From Streptomyces sp. DH5 (GTDB taxonomy: Bacteria > Actinomycetota > Actinomycetes > Streptomycetales > Streptomycetaceae), in the NCBI RefSeq assembly GCF_020873915.1, contig NZ_JAHWGP010000044.1, positions 1-55,840 on the forward strand: a stretch of DNA of 55,840 bases. Reading direction: 5' to 3'. Both the position numbers and the translations under genes were made by a program. The notes below the pieces were generated by a model. That model was given only the letters and a program-made list of their open reading frames with translations. It ran no database searches and was not told the origin of the DNA. Shown piece after piece: positions 10,838 to 18,274 of the stretch (its first letter is position 1; the number at the start of each line of letters is the position of its first letter).

Positions 10838-11158
10838 GCAACTCTCCACAACGTAGGCGATCCGGTGTTCGAGCAGAGGCTACTGATCGCCTGCCAATCG
10901 GGCGAGCCCAAACGGAAATTGACCGTCCGTTCCCGGTCACTGCCAATGGCACGTGCCGAATCCGTATCCCCGCAGGCGCGACGAGAAGCGTCCGCGGCAT
11001 TCCGGAGAGTTCCGACACGGCGAGAAGTTCCCGGCGAAGCGTGCCGATATTTCCATGGTCGCAGGTGAACACGGCAAAGCGGTCCGCCCCTCCGCGGGCT
11101 GCGGAGGGGCGGACACTCGGCCGGCGGCACCCGGAGCGGACGACACCCCGGGAGGCTG
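10838..11158. other. Intergenic region between methyltransferase and lipoprotein genes
   Basis: 321 bp without a convincing gene. It holds the promoter region of the methyltransferase-rmdA unit, relatively AT-rich around 10910-10960, and the terminator hairpin of the lipoprotein gene at 11082-11114. Nothing else stands out. Confidence 0.5.
11082..11114 (-). terminator. Strong hairpin downstream of the repeat lipoprotein gene
   Basis: A 14-bp perfect stem (GTCCGCCCCTCCGC / GCGGAGGGGCGGAC) with a 5-nt loop lies 45 nt past the lipoprotein stop. It is an intrinsic terminator of the actinobacterial type without a U-run. Confidence 0.7.
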
Positions 11159-12088
11159 CTACTTCTCCGGAGCGCCGACCGGCTTCCCGTCGGGGCGCAC
11201 GGCGTACCACGTGCCGCCCACGCCCTGACCGTTGGTGTCGCCGGCGGCCTTGTCGCCGGCGAAGGTGTAGATGGGCCAGCAGTCGATCGTCTGCTGGGCG
11301 GCGCCGTCCGGGCGGGTGAAGGTCATGTAGCCCTTCTTCTGGATGCCCTTGGTGTCCGCGAAGTCGACCGGCGCCACCACCGGCCACTTCTCCAGGCAGG
11401 CGCCGGTGCATGCCGACACGGGTTTCGGCCAGGCCTCGTCCTTCATGAAGCGGTAGACCGTCATGCCGTTCCCGTCGACGACGATCTCGCCCAGCTCCGG
11501 GTCCTGGCGGGTGGACAGCCCCGTTCGCTCAGCCCCTTGCGCCTTCTTGCCCTCGGGGGTGAACGCGAACCACTTGCCGCCCACGCCCTGGCCCTTGGCG
11601 TCCCCTGCGTTGACGTCCTTGACGTACCGGTAGGCGGGCCAGCCGTCGACGGTGAGCTGCTTGGTGCCGTCGGCCCGGGTGACCTCCCCCAGCAGCGCCT
11701 CGTCGATTCCCTCGCCGGCCGAGGCGTCGTCGGCGGGCACCGGCGGCCAGGTCTTGGCGCAGTCGTCCTCGCAGTTGGACTTGGGCGGCTTCGCGGTGTC
11801 CTGGTCGAAGCGGTACAGGGTCAGGCCGAGATTGTCGGTCACCACCTTGCCGAGTTCGGCGTTGGTGGAGACGTTCAGCTCGCCCGCGGTGTCGGCGGGG
11901 CTCGCGGCCGCCTGCCCGCCACCGGCCCGGTCACCGCCGCCGGCGTCGCCTGCGTTGCCGGCCGCGGCCGTGGCGCCCACGTTCTGGCTGACGGGGGGCG
12001 GCGGGGCGTCCTGACCGCACGCGGTGGTCAGGGCCAGCACCGCTGCGGCGCTCGCCACCAGTGAGGCGGTCCGCCAGGAGGTCTTCAT
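11159..12088 (-). CDS. SCO0930-family secreted lipoprotein (PF03640 repeats)
   Basis: A 309-residue lipoprotein with a signal peptide ending in lipobox LTTAC at about residue 25. A Pro/Ala/Gly-rich linker and two PF03640 (COG4315) modules follow. Each module carries the TLYRFDQDT / TVYRFMKDE core and a Cys pair (NCEDDCAKTWPP and ACTGACLEKWPV). Each module ends with a WFAFTPEG/WYAVRPDG-type strand, so the protein is a tandem duplication. The family function is unknown; it is an extracytoplasmic lipid-anchored protein. The ATG at 12088 gives the proper signal peptide and the longer reading does not. Confidence 0.9.
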   Translation of the reverse strand: MKTSWRTASLVASAAAVLALTTACGQDAPPPPVSQNVGATAAAGNAGDAGGGDRAGGGQAAASPADTAGELNVSTNAELGKVVTDNLGLTLYRFDQDTAKPPKSNCEDDCAKTWPPVPADDASAGEGIDEALLGEVTRADGTKQLTVDGWPAYRYVKDVNAGDAKGQGVGGKWFAFTPEGKKAQGAERTGLSTRQDPELGEIVVDGNGMTVYRFMKDEAWPKPVSACTGACLEKWPVVAPVDFADTKGIQKKGYMTFTRPDGAAQQTIDCWPIYTFAGDKAAGDTNGQGVGGTWYAVRPDGKPVGAPEK

Positions 12089-12257
12089 CGTCAACTCCAC
12101 ATCGTCACCAGGGTCCTGCAGCGCCCTGCTGCGCCGGCGCTCGACGATGGGTACGCACGGGGGCACGCGTCGTGTTCAACGGCGGCCCGGTTTTCTTTCT
12201 TTAACTCCTTCGGGGCAATCACCGGGCTCCCGCGCGTGACCGGACGGTTCCCGACTC

Positions 12258-12848
12258 ATGATCCTCGTCGTGCAACCTCTCGTACGGACCCAACCCCGCG
12301 CCGCGGCTCGCGCGTTGGCCTCGGCGACGCTGCTCTGGGCGCTCGCCGGGGCACCCGGCGCGGCGGTGGCCGACGCCTGCGCGTACGCCTCGACGGGACC
12401 GGACGGCACGGAGGCGGTGGCGATCGCGGGCGACTTCACCTGGACGGATCCCCCGCCCTGCGTACCGACGCCCACGCCCACGCCCACCCCTACTCCGCCG
12501 CCGCCCACGCCCACGCCCACCCCGACTCCCCCGCCGAGCCCCGATCCGGCCCCGGAACCACCGCCGCCCCCGTCCAGGGCCCGTCCGGTGCCGCCGCCGG
12601 CCCCGGTAGCCCCCGCACCGCCGCCCCCGCCGGCCAGGCCGGAGCCTCCGCCACCGCCACGGCCCGCCCCGCCGCCGCCATCGTCCGACCCGCCGAAACC
12701 CCGGCCGGCCGCCACGCCCGTGCGCTTTCCGGCGTACCGCGCGGCCCCGGCACGAAAGCCCACCGGCGGCGCCACCTCACCGCTCACCTTCGTCCTGCTC
12801 ATCACGACGCCCGCGGTGGTCGCCATCGCCGCGCTGCGCCCGCGCTGA
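12258..12848 (+). CDS. Secreted proline-rich wall-spanning protein with C-terminal anchor helix
   Basis: 196 residues. The signal peptide runs to about residue 40 (ALAGAPGAAVADA). A short domain with two Cys (DACAYASTGPDG, PPPCVP) is followed by an about 110-residue Pro-rich rod of PTPT and PPPP repeats. A C-terminal hydrophobic segment (FVLLITTPAVVAIAAL) ends in Arg. The layout suggests an envelope protein projecting through the peptidoglycan. The residues before the helix (RKPTGGATSP) do not form a clear LPXTG signal. There is no obvious ribosome site before the ATG. It is followed 30 nt later by the DUF4239 gene, probably co-transcribed. Confidence 0.8.
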   Translation: MILVVQPLVRTQPRAAARALASATLLWALAGAPGAAVADACAYASTGPDGTEAVAIAGDFTWTDPPPCVPTPTPTPTPTPPPPTPTPTPTPPPSPDPAPEPPPPPSRARPVPPPAPVAPAPPPPPARPEPPPPPRPAPPPPSSDPPKPRPAATPVRFPAYRAAPARKPTGGATSPLTFVLLITTPAVVAIAALRPR

Positions 12849-12878
12849 GACCCGTCCGACCCCTTCGGGAGGCACCTC

Positions 12879-13643
12879 TTGCCGGAATGGCTTGTTCTCA
12901 CCCTCGCGATGCTCGCCGCCTGTGCCGTCGTGGTCGTCATCACGCTGCTGCGGCACCGCAGGGCGGCCGACGACGAGGACACCAGCGAGACACCGGACGT
13001 CATCGAGTACATGACGATGTGGATCGGTGTGGTGTACGCCATCGTCCTGGGTCTCGCCATCGCCGGTGTCTGGGAGGGCCGCAGCGCCGCTCAGGAGCAC
13101 GTACGGGCGGAGGCGGTGGCCCTGCACGAGATCAGCGAGCGGGTACGGGTCTACCCCGTCGAGGTGCGCGAGCGCATCCGGGACGATGTCAACGCCTATG
13201 TCGGACACGTCGTCACCACGGAGTGGCGGTCCATGGCCGACGACCGCCGGGTCACCGGGCGTGGCACCGAACTGCTCGACCGGGTCCGCCGGGACGTCAC
13301 CGACTACCAGCCGCGGACGGACTTCGAGGCCCAGGCCTACCAGCCGCTGGTGGACCAGGTGGCCGCCGCCGACGAGGCGCGCAGCGCGCGGGCCGGGTCG
13401 ACCGGGGAGACCATGCCGGGCGTGGTGTGGTTCGGTCTGGTCGCGGGTGCGGTCATCACCATCGGGATGATCTTCGCGCTGCAGATCCGGCGCACCACCC
13501 GGGAGATGGTCCTCGCCGGGCTGTTCTCGGCGCTGATCGCCTTCCTGCTCTTCCTCATCTGGGACTTCGACGCTCCGTACGGCAGGGGGCTGGCCGCGTC
13601 GGCGGACCCGTTCCTCCGGCTCTTCCCGCACCTCGAGGGCTGA
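12879..13643 (+). CDS. DUF4239 membrane protein (bestrophin-like)
   Basis: A 254-residue integral membrane protein. Two N-terminal helices (LVLTLAMLAACAVVVVITLL and MWIGVVYAIVLGLAIAGVW) precede a soluble helical middle domain (about 65-180), and two more helices follow (residues 185-235). DUF4239 proteins are compared with bestrophin channels, but no function is proven. The TTG start at 12879 has GGGAGG seven bases upstream and yields the first helix intact. It follows the proline-rich protein gene. A strong hairpin ends the unit. Confidence 0.85.
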   Translation: MPEWLVLTLAMLAACAVVVVITLLRHRRAADDEDTSETPDVIEYMTMWIGVVYAIVLGLAIAGVWEGRSAAQEHVRAEAVALHEISERVRVYPVEVRERIRDDVNAYVGHVVTTEWRSMADDRRVTGRGTELLDRVRRDVTDYQPRTDFEAQAYQPLVDQVAAADEARSARAGSTGETMPGVVWFGLVAGAVITIGMIFALQIRRTTREMVLAGLFSALIAFLLFLIWDFDAPYGRGLAASADPFLRLFPHLEG

Positions 13644-13667
13644 GCCCGCTCACGGAGGGACGCGGCG

Positions 13668-13697
13668 GCGCCCCGGATCCGGCGGGATCCGGGGCGC
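13668..13697. terminator. Bidirectional hairpin between convergent genes
   Basis: A 13-bp perfect stem (GCGCCCCGGATCC / GGATCCGGGGCGC) with a 4-nt loop sits between the DUF4239 stop and the convergent secreted protein stop. Confidence 0.65.
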
Positions 13698-13741
13698 GGC
13701 CTGTCGAACACGTGCGCATCGGAGCCGAGGGGAACAGCGGC

Positions 13742-14239
13742 TCAGATCCGCTTCTCGGCGCGGCGGCGCATCCAGAAGACACCGCCGCCGGCGACCGCGG
13801 CGGCCACCAGCGTGCCGCCGATCGCCACGTCGGTGGGGGTGGCCCCACTGGTGCTGCTGCCGCCGATGCCGCCGCGCACGCCGCCGATGACGGTGAAGGC
13901 GGCCGGGCGGGTCAGGCTCCTGCCGGAGCAGTGGACGGTGATGTCGTAGGAGCCGGGGCGGGCGTCGTCGTCGATGGTGGCGGTGCCCTTGGAGGTGTCG
14001 TTGGCACCGTGGACGGGCGTCAGGTTGGTCCTGGGGAAGGCGTTCGAGGTCGCCGTGCCGCCGTTGGGGCAGCCGTCGGCGGTGATGGTCAGCTGGCCGC
14101 CGCGGGCGATGACGCTGGGCAGGGCGACGATGTTGGACGGGTTGGGGACCCGGCCGGAGTCCGCGACGGCCGCCGGGGCGGCGACCCCCAGGACGGCGGC
14201 CGCGACACCGGCGACCGCCAGGGCACGTGAGTTGCGCAT
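13742..14239 (-). CDS. Small secreted protein with C-terminal membrane anchor
   Basis: 165 residues: signal peptide (ALAVAGVAAAVLGVAAPAAVA), then a single Ig/beta-sandwich-like domain with two Cys (ADGCPN and VHCSGRS). A Gly/Ser/Thr linker, a hydrophobic helix (VAIGGTLVAAAVAGGG) and the basic tail RRRAEKR follow. This is the tripartite form of a sortase substrate, but the segment before the helix (TSGATPTD) is not a canonical LPXTG or LAXTG. It sits divergent to a class F sortase. The ATG at 14239 has GGAGGATC upstream, and I rejected the longer extension. Confidence 0.8.
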   Translation of the reverse strand: MRNSRALAVAGVAAAVLGVAAPAAVADSGRVPNPSNIVALPSVIARGGQLTITADGCPNGGTATSNAFPRTNLTPVHGANDTSKGTATIDDDARPGSYDITVHCSGRSLTRPAAFTVIGGVRGGIGGSSTSGATPTDVAIGGTLVAAAVAGGGVFWMRRRAEKRI

Positions 14240-14574
14240 GTGATCCTCCGCGGAAGGCGCCCCGGGGCCCGTCCCCGGTCCGATCGGCGAGAAAGCACCT
14301 CCCGGAAAGACCCTCAGTTGCCCTGCGCCGACCCGCATTTCGGGAATGGTCCGTACCGGTGAGGCCGGCCCTTGGCGGAAAGCCGTGTGAGGGGATATCG
14401 CCGCAGGTCACGGACCGTCAGAGGATCTTCGTCGGCCCGCGCCCCGGATGGCGCACCGGGCCCGGTCCGGGCCACCCGTTCGCCGCCGCCCCGTCGCCGG
14501 TCGCGCGTGCGCCGCCTAGCGTTCTGGTCATGCGCGAGAGGTACGGCGACGGCCGTGTCGAGAGGGGAAGGCGA
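14240..14574. other. Divergent intergenic region, secreted protein and sortase
   Basis: 335 bp with no gene I can support. It must carry both promoters. I found no clear hexamers and no long inverted repeat. Confidence 0.4.
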
Positions 14575-15243
14575 ATGTCTGCTTTCGAGCCGGACGAAGC
14601 CGAATGGGAGGCCCGGCGGAGGAGACGCGCCCCGTGGGGCGTGATAGCGCTGGTCCTGCTGACCGGCCTCGCGCTGATCCGCAACGGTTCCGGAGAGTTC
14701 GACACGGGGCCGCCGCAGCCGGCCGGCGCGGCCGCCGCCGACAGCCGGACGCCCGGCCACATCACGCCGCCCGCGGTGGGGTCGCTGCCGTACGCGGTAC
14801 CGGACCGGGTCCGGATCCCGGCGATCCGGGTGGACGCGCCGGTCATGCCGGTCGGTCTGGACGTGGAGGGCTGGGTGGACGCGCCGCCGCCCGAGGACCC
14901 GAATCTGGCGGGCTGGTTCACCGGCGCGGTCTCGCCGGGCGAGAAGGGCACGGCGGTCGTCGTCGGCCACGTCGACAACGCGCAGGGCCCGGCGGTGTTC
15001 TACGGCCTCGGGGCGTTGCGGAAGGGCAGTCTCGTCGAGGTCGCGCGCAGGGACGGGAAGACCGCGGTGTTCGAGGTCTACGGCGTCGAGGTCTTCGCGA
15101 AGAACGACTTCCCCGGCGACCGGGTCTACGCCTCCAAGGGGACGGCGGAACTGCGGGTCATCACCTGCGGCGGCGGGTTCACCCAGCAGAACGGGTACGA
15201 CGGGAACGTCGTCGCCTTCGCCCGCCTGGCCGAGGTCCGCTGA
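14575..15243 (+). CDS. Class F sortase
   Basis: 222 residues. A basic cytoplasmic start (RRRRRAPWG) and a signal-anchor helix (VIALVLLTGLALI) precede a sortase beta-barrel from about residue 60. The catalytic His is in VVVGHVDN, the Cys in ITCGGGF, and an Arg (FARLAEVR) lies at the end. Class F sortases are the usual actinobacterial single-domain type and link secreted proteins to the wall. I chose the ATG at 14575 because GGGAAGG lies just upstream; another ATG at 14530 would add 15 residues. Possible substrates are the neighbouring anchored proteins. Confidence 0.9.
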   Translation: MSAFEPDEAEWEARRRRRAPWGVIALVLLTGLALIRNGSGEFDTGPPQPAGAAAADSRTPGHITPPAVGSLPYAVPDRVRIPAIRVDAPVMPVGLDVEGWVDAPPPEDPNLAGWFTGAVSPGEKGTAVVVGHVDNAQGPAVFYGLGALRKGSLVEVARRDGKTAVFEVYGVEVFAKNDFPGDRVYASKGTAELRVITCGGGFTQQNGYDGNVVAFARLAEVR

Positions 15244-15276
15244 GCGGCCCCCGCCCCGGGCGGGCGGGGGCGCTCA
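15241..15276. terminator. Hairpin containing both stop codons of two convergent genes
   Basis: TGAGCG pairs with CGCTCA, and after one bulged G, CCCCCGCCC pairs with GGGCGGGGG around a 5-nt loop. That makes 15 bp in total. The outer ends are exactly the sortase TGA (15241-15243) and the deacetylase TGA read as TCA (15274-15276). It is a compact bidirectional terminator. Confidence 0.75.
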
Positions 15277-16107
15277 GGCGTACTGCCGGCGGGGCACGCT
15301 GATGTGGTAGCCGGAGTCCAGCAGTCCGGGCAGGTAGGCGCGCAGGGCCCGCACGCTCTGCGAGCGGTCGCCCCCGGCGTCGTGCGAGAGCACCACGACC
15401 CCGGGGGCGGCACCGTCCTCCACCCGGTCGACGATGGTGGCGGCGCCCGGCGTGGTCCAGTCCAGGGTGTCGACCGTCCAGGCCAGGGGTTCCATGCCAA
15501 GTTCGGCGCCGAGCTGGAACGCGGCCCGGTTCCAGGCGCCGTAGGGCGCGCGGAACCACGCGGGCCGTTCGCCGTGGGCCTTCTCGATGATGTCGCAGGT
15601 GCGTTCCATCTCCGAGCGGATCCGGCGGCGGCTGAGGCGCGTGAGCAGGGGGTGGCTCCAGGTGTGGTTGCCGACCACGTGCCCCTCGTCCGCCATCCGG
15701 GCCAGGATGTCCCGGTTCTCGGCCGCCATCTCCCCGCACACGAAGAACATCGCCCGCACCTCGTAGCGGGCCAGGATGTCCAGGATGGGCGGGGTGTAGC
15801 GGGGGTCGGGTCCGTCGTCGAAGCTCAGCACCATGGTGCGGCCGCGCCCCGACATCCGCAGCAGCGGTTCCCTGCGCACCGGCGTGCGGCCGGTCGCGCT
15901 CGGCGGGCCGTAGCCGGTCAGGGGCCTCAGACGGTATTCGGAGGGCTTGAGCGGACGGCGGGCGGCCTGGGCGCCGGCGGCGGGCGGCGCCGGGGGCGCG
16001 GCCCGCATCCCGGTACCCGGCACGAGCGCCGCGGCGACGGCCGCCGCTCCCAGCGTGGCGCCGGTGAGCAACGCCCGGCGCCGGGTGAGCAACTGATCCT
16101 TCTGCAT
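15274..16107 (-). CDS. Tat-exported polysaccharide deacetylase (NodB domain)
   Basis: 277 residues. A twin-arginine signal (LTRRRALLTGATLGAAAVAAA) ends near residue 35. The NodB domain covers about 85-275. Motif 1 is SFDDGPDPRYTP, motif 2 GNHTWSHP (metal-binding His pair), motif 3 RAPYGAWN, and motif 5 LSHDAGGDRS. All carbohydrate esterase 4 signatures are present, so it is probably an active deacetylase of peptidoglycan or another N-acetylated glycan outside the cell. It is convergent with the sortase across a shared terminator. Confidence 0.92.
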   Translation of the reverse strand: MQKDQLLTRRRALLTGATLGAAAVAAALVPGTGMRAAPPAPPAAGAQAARRPLKPSEYRLRPLTGYGPPSATGRTPVRREPLLRMSGRGRTMVLSFDDGPDPRYTPPILDILARYEVRAMFFVCGEMAAENRDILARMADEGHVVGNHTWSHPLLTRLSRRRIRSEMERTCDIIEKAHGERPAWFRAPYGAWNRAAFQLGAELGMEPLAWTVDTLDWTTPGAATIVDRVEDGAAPGVVVLSHDAGGDRSQSVRALRAYLPGLLDSGYHISVPRRQYA

Positions 16108-16224
16108 GACTCATCAGTCGCCCCGTGGAAGGCCGACGCACCTCGACGACACCGGTGCGGCGGCATGTTTTCACCTGATCGGCGCAGTGCAGGCGGGTGG
16201 CGCGTGCGCGCGCCGGTCGGTGTC

Positions 16225-16710
16225 GTGCGGGTCCGGCGGCCTCGCTCGGGTGACGGGACAGCGGTCCCCTCGGTTCGAACGGGCACGGACGGTCCGAAGG
16301 TGATCGTGGCCGGAGTGGAGGGCTCCGACTCCTCGCTGCGGGCGGCGGCGTACGCCCGCGGTCCGGCCCGGCGTCAGGGCTCGCCGCCCGCCCCCGTGTT
16401 CGTGCGGCAGGTGGTGGCGCCGGGAGTCGCCCCGGGTGCGCCGGTGGCGGACGCGACGGAGGACATCGCGGAGGAACTGGTGCCGCACGTCCGGGAGTCG
16501 ACGGAGCGGATCAGAGGGCTCTCCGACATCCGCCGGGAGTTCCACACCTTCCGGGGCGAACCCTGCAACGGTTCGTTCGGGGCGGCGGACGAACTGCGGG
16601 CGGACGCGGTGGTCGTGGGCGCTTCCCAGCAGGCGGGCCACCGGTTCGTCGGGGCGGTCGCGGTGCGCCTGGTGAAGGCCGGGCGCCGGCCGGTGACGGT
16701 GGTGCCGTAG
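16225..16710 (+). CDS. Universal stress protein (UspA) family
   Basis: About 135-160 residues. The USP core starts at VIVAGVEGSDSSLRAAAYA and ends with VVVGASQQAGHRFVGAVAVRLVKAGRRPVTVVP, which holds the G-x2/3-G nucleotide loop region in diverged form. The start is uncertain: GTG at 16225 (VRVRRPRSGD) or GTG at 16300 (VIVAGVEG). Neither has a strong ribosome site, so the extent is approximate. It is a single domain. Actinomycete USPs are usually stress- or dormancy-induced. Confidence 0.65.
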   Translation: MRVRRPRSGDGTAVPSVRTGTDGPKVIVAGVEGSDSSLRAAAYARGPARRQGSPPAPVFVRQVVAPGVAPGAPVADATEDIAEELVPHVRESTERIRGLSDIRREFHTFRGEPCNGSFGAADELRADAVVVGASQQAGHRFVGAVAVRLVKAGRRPVTVVP

Positions 16711-16821
16711 GCGGGTGAGCTCCGGGACGGAGGGCTGCCCCCACCGGTCCGGCAGGGCGTGCCCGCCCCGGGTGCCGGCGGGTGCCGTGGTGCCGGCGGA
16801 CGGGGGTCGCCTCCCCGGACC

Positions 16822-16847
16822 GCCCGGGCGCGTTCCGGCGCCCGGGC
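16822..16847. terminator. Bidirectional hairpin
   Basis: A 10-bp perfect stem (GCCCGGGCGC / GCGCCCGGGC) with a 6-nt loop between the convergent USP and hydrolase genes. Confidence 0.55.
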
Positions 16848-16920
16848 AGCTTTGCGCGGTGCGCGGTCGGCCCGGTGAGCGCACCGGCCGCACCGGCCGG
16901 CGTGCGGAGCCGACGCCGCG

Positions 16921-17736
16921 TCAGAGGGTGCGCAGGAAGTCGAGGACGGTGTCGTTGAAGAGCTGCGGCCGCTCCAGGTTCGGGTAGTGGCCGGTTCCCT
17001 CGAGGGTCACCGACCGGCCGCCGGGGACGGTCGCGGCGAGGCGCTCGGCCGCGGCGTGCAGGTCGGCGGGTTCGAGGCCGCCGTTGAGGACGAGCACCGG
17101 GACGTCGATCTCCGGCAGCCGGTCGAAGGAGCCGGTCACCCGCACCAGGTGGTCCTTCTCGTCCGGCGTGTGCTTGGCGAGCGTGTGGAGGGCCATCTCG
17201 CGCAGCCGGCGCGCGATGTCCGGGTCGATGTCGTCGGCGTCGCGGTGCGGGCCGGGCACCACACGGAGGAAGGACCGGATCCAGGCCTCCAGGTCTCCGG
17301 CGGCCAGCGCCCGGGCGCTCTCGGCCTGGAGCTCCTGGTGCCAGGCGTCGGTGTACTGGAAGTCCCCGGTCACGGCACCGGAGGTGACCACGGCGCGGAC
17401 GAGCCCGGGATGTTCCAGCACCGTGTCGGTGGCGATCACCCCGCCCATCGAGAGGCCCACGAGGACGGCGGGCCCCGCGTCGATGTGGCGCAGCAGCGCG
17501 GCCAGGTCGTCGGCCCAGCGGAAGGGCGCGGTCGCGTTGGCCGAGGATCCGTGGCCGCGCACGTCCGGTGCGATCACCCGGTGGTGTGCGGCCAGGGCGG
17601 GGATCTGGTCCTGCCAGACCCGGTGGTCCACGTACCCGGAGTGGATCAGGACGACCGGATCACCGGAACCGGTGTCGAGGTAGGCCAGATCGCCGTCGGC
17701 GGTGGGGAGGAAGCGCAGATCCGAAGCAGCAGTCAT
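16921..17736 (-). CDS. Alpha/beta-fold hydrolase
   Basis: 271 residues. The oxyanion region VLIHSGYVDHR is near residue 30. The nucleophile elbow GLSMGG has Ser near 95, the acid is probably in the VLVLNGGLEPADLH strand, and the catalytic His is in EGTGHYPN near 250. It resembles 3-oxoadipate enol-lactonase-like hydrolases, but the substrate cannot be assigned. I placed the start at 17736 (MTAASDLRF). The in-frame extension to 17784 lies over the operator sites. The start codon abuts a MarR-type palindrome, so the mRNA may be leaderless or the gene tightly repressed. Confidence 0.88.
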   Translation of the reverse strand: MTAASDLRFLPTADGDLAYLDTGSGDPVVLIHSGYVDHRVWQDQIPALAAHHRVIAPDVRGHGSSANATAPFRWADDLAALLRHIDAGPAVLVGLSMGGVIATDTVLEHPGLVRAVVTSGAVTGDFQYTDAWHQELQAESARALAAGDLEAWIRSFLRVVPGPHRDADDIDPDIARRLREMALHTLAKHTPDEKDHLVRVTGSFDRLPEIDVPVLVLNGGLEPADLHAAAERLAATVPGGRSVTLEGTGHYPNLERPQLFNDTVLDFLRTL

Positions 17737-17753
17737 GACAACCAAGGTGTCAT
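17735..17753. promoter_or_regulatory. Palindromic operator 1 (MarR type)
   Basis: ATGACA-N7-TGTCAT is a perfect dyad between the divergent hydrolase and MarR genes, overlapping the first bases of the hydrolase coding region. Confidence 0.65.
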
Positions 17754-17766
17754 CTTGCACTCCGTT

Positions 17767-17783
17767 TGACAACCTGGATGTCA
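17767..17783. promoter_or_regulatory. Palindromic operator 2 (MarR type)
   Basis: TGACA-N7-TGTCA is a second copy of the same dyad, centred 31 bp (about three turns) from operator 1 and ending 10 bp before the MarR ATG. The preceding T makes a TTGACA hexamer, possibly a -35 box, at 17766-17771. Confidence 0.65.
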
Positions 17784-17793
17784 TGATGGCGGA

Positions 17794-18267
17794 ATGACGG
17801 ACAAGGACGCACCCCTCCCCCCGGACGAGCTCGGCCGCCGCCTCACCGAGGTGTACGACCTGGTCGGCCCCCTCTACCGGCGCGCCCAGCGCAGCGTGGA
17901 GCAGGGGCTTGACGTCGGAGAACTGTCGCTGGGCGTCCGCGCCGTGCTGTCACTGCTGCACCGCAACGGGCCGATGACGGTGCCGCAGATGGGCAGGGCC
18001 CAGGCGATCAGCAGGCAGTTCGTCCAGCGCATGGTGAACGACGCGGCGGCGCAGCACCTGGTGGAGAGCGTCCCCAATCCGGCCCACCGGCGGTCTCCGC
18101 TGATCCGTCCGACGCGGAAGGGCGCCGCGGCGATCGCCGCCGTCCTGGAGAGCGAGCACCGGCTGCTGCGGGAGACCGGCGGCGGCCTGACGGAAGCCGA
18201 CGTGGGGGCCTGTCTGCGGGTACTGGGCGAACTGCTCAAGGCACTGGAGCACGTCGACACCGGCTGA
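17794..18267 (+). CDS. MarR-family transcriptional regulator
   Basis: 157 residues with the MarR winged helix: VRAVLSLLHRNGPMTVPQMGRAQAISRQFVQRMVNDA is the helix-turn-helix (about residues 50-85), and RRSPLIRPTRKGAAAI is the wing. It is divergent from the alpha/beta hydrolase, and two identical palindromes lie between them. It very probably represses itself and the hydrolase until a small phenolic or lipophilic ligand binds. The ATG is at 17794, with weak Shine-Dalgarno-like bases. Confidence 0.93.
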   Translation: MTDKDAPLPPDELGRRLTEVYDLVGPLYRRAQRSVEQGLDVGELSLGVRAVLSLLHRNGPMTVPQMGRAQAISRQFVQRMVNDAAAQHLVESVPNPAHRRSPLIRPTRKGAAAIAAVLESEHRLLRETGGGLTEADVGACLRVLGELLKALEHVDTG

Positions 18268-18274
18268 CGCGTCC

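Noticed and set aside
7884-11411. A 1175-residue RmdA fused to upstream sequence
   Set aside because: The extension overlaps the methyltransferase and lipoprotein genes in another frame; the GTG at 10028 gives the usual architecture.
12466-12560. Short tandem repeats suggesting a CRISPR or satellite
   Set aside because: They encode the Pro-Thr rod of a secreted protein; there are no spacers or fixed repeat length.
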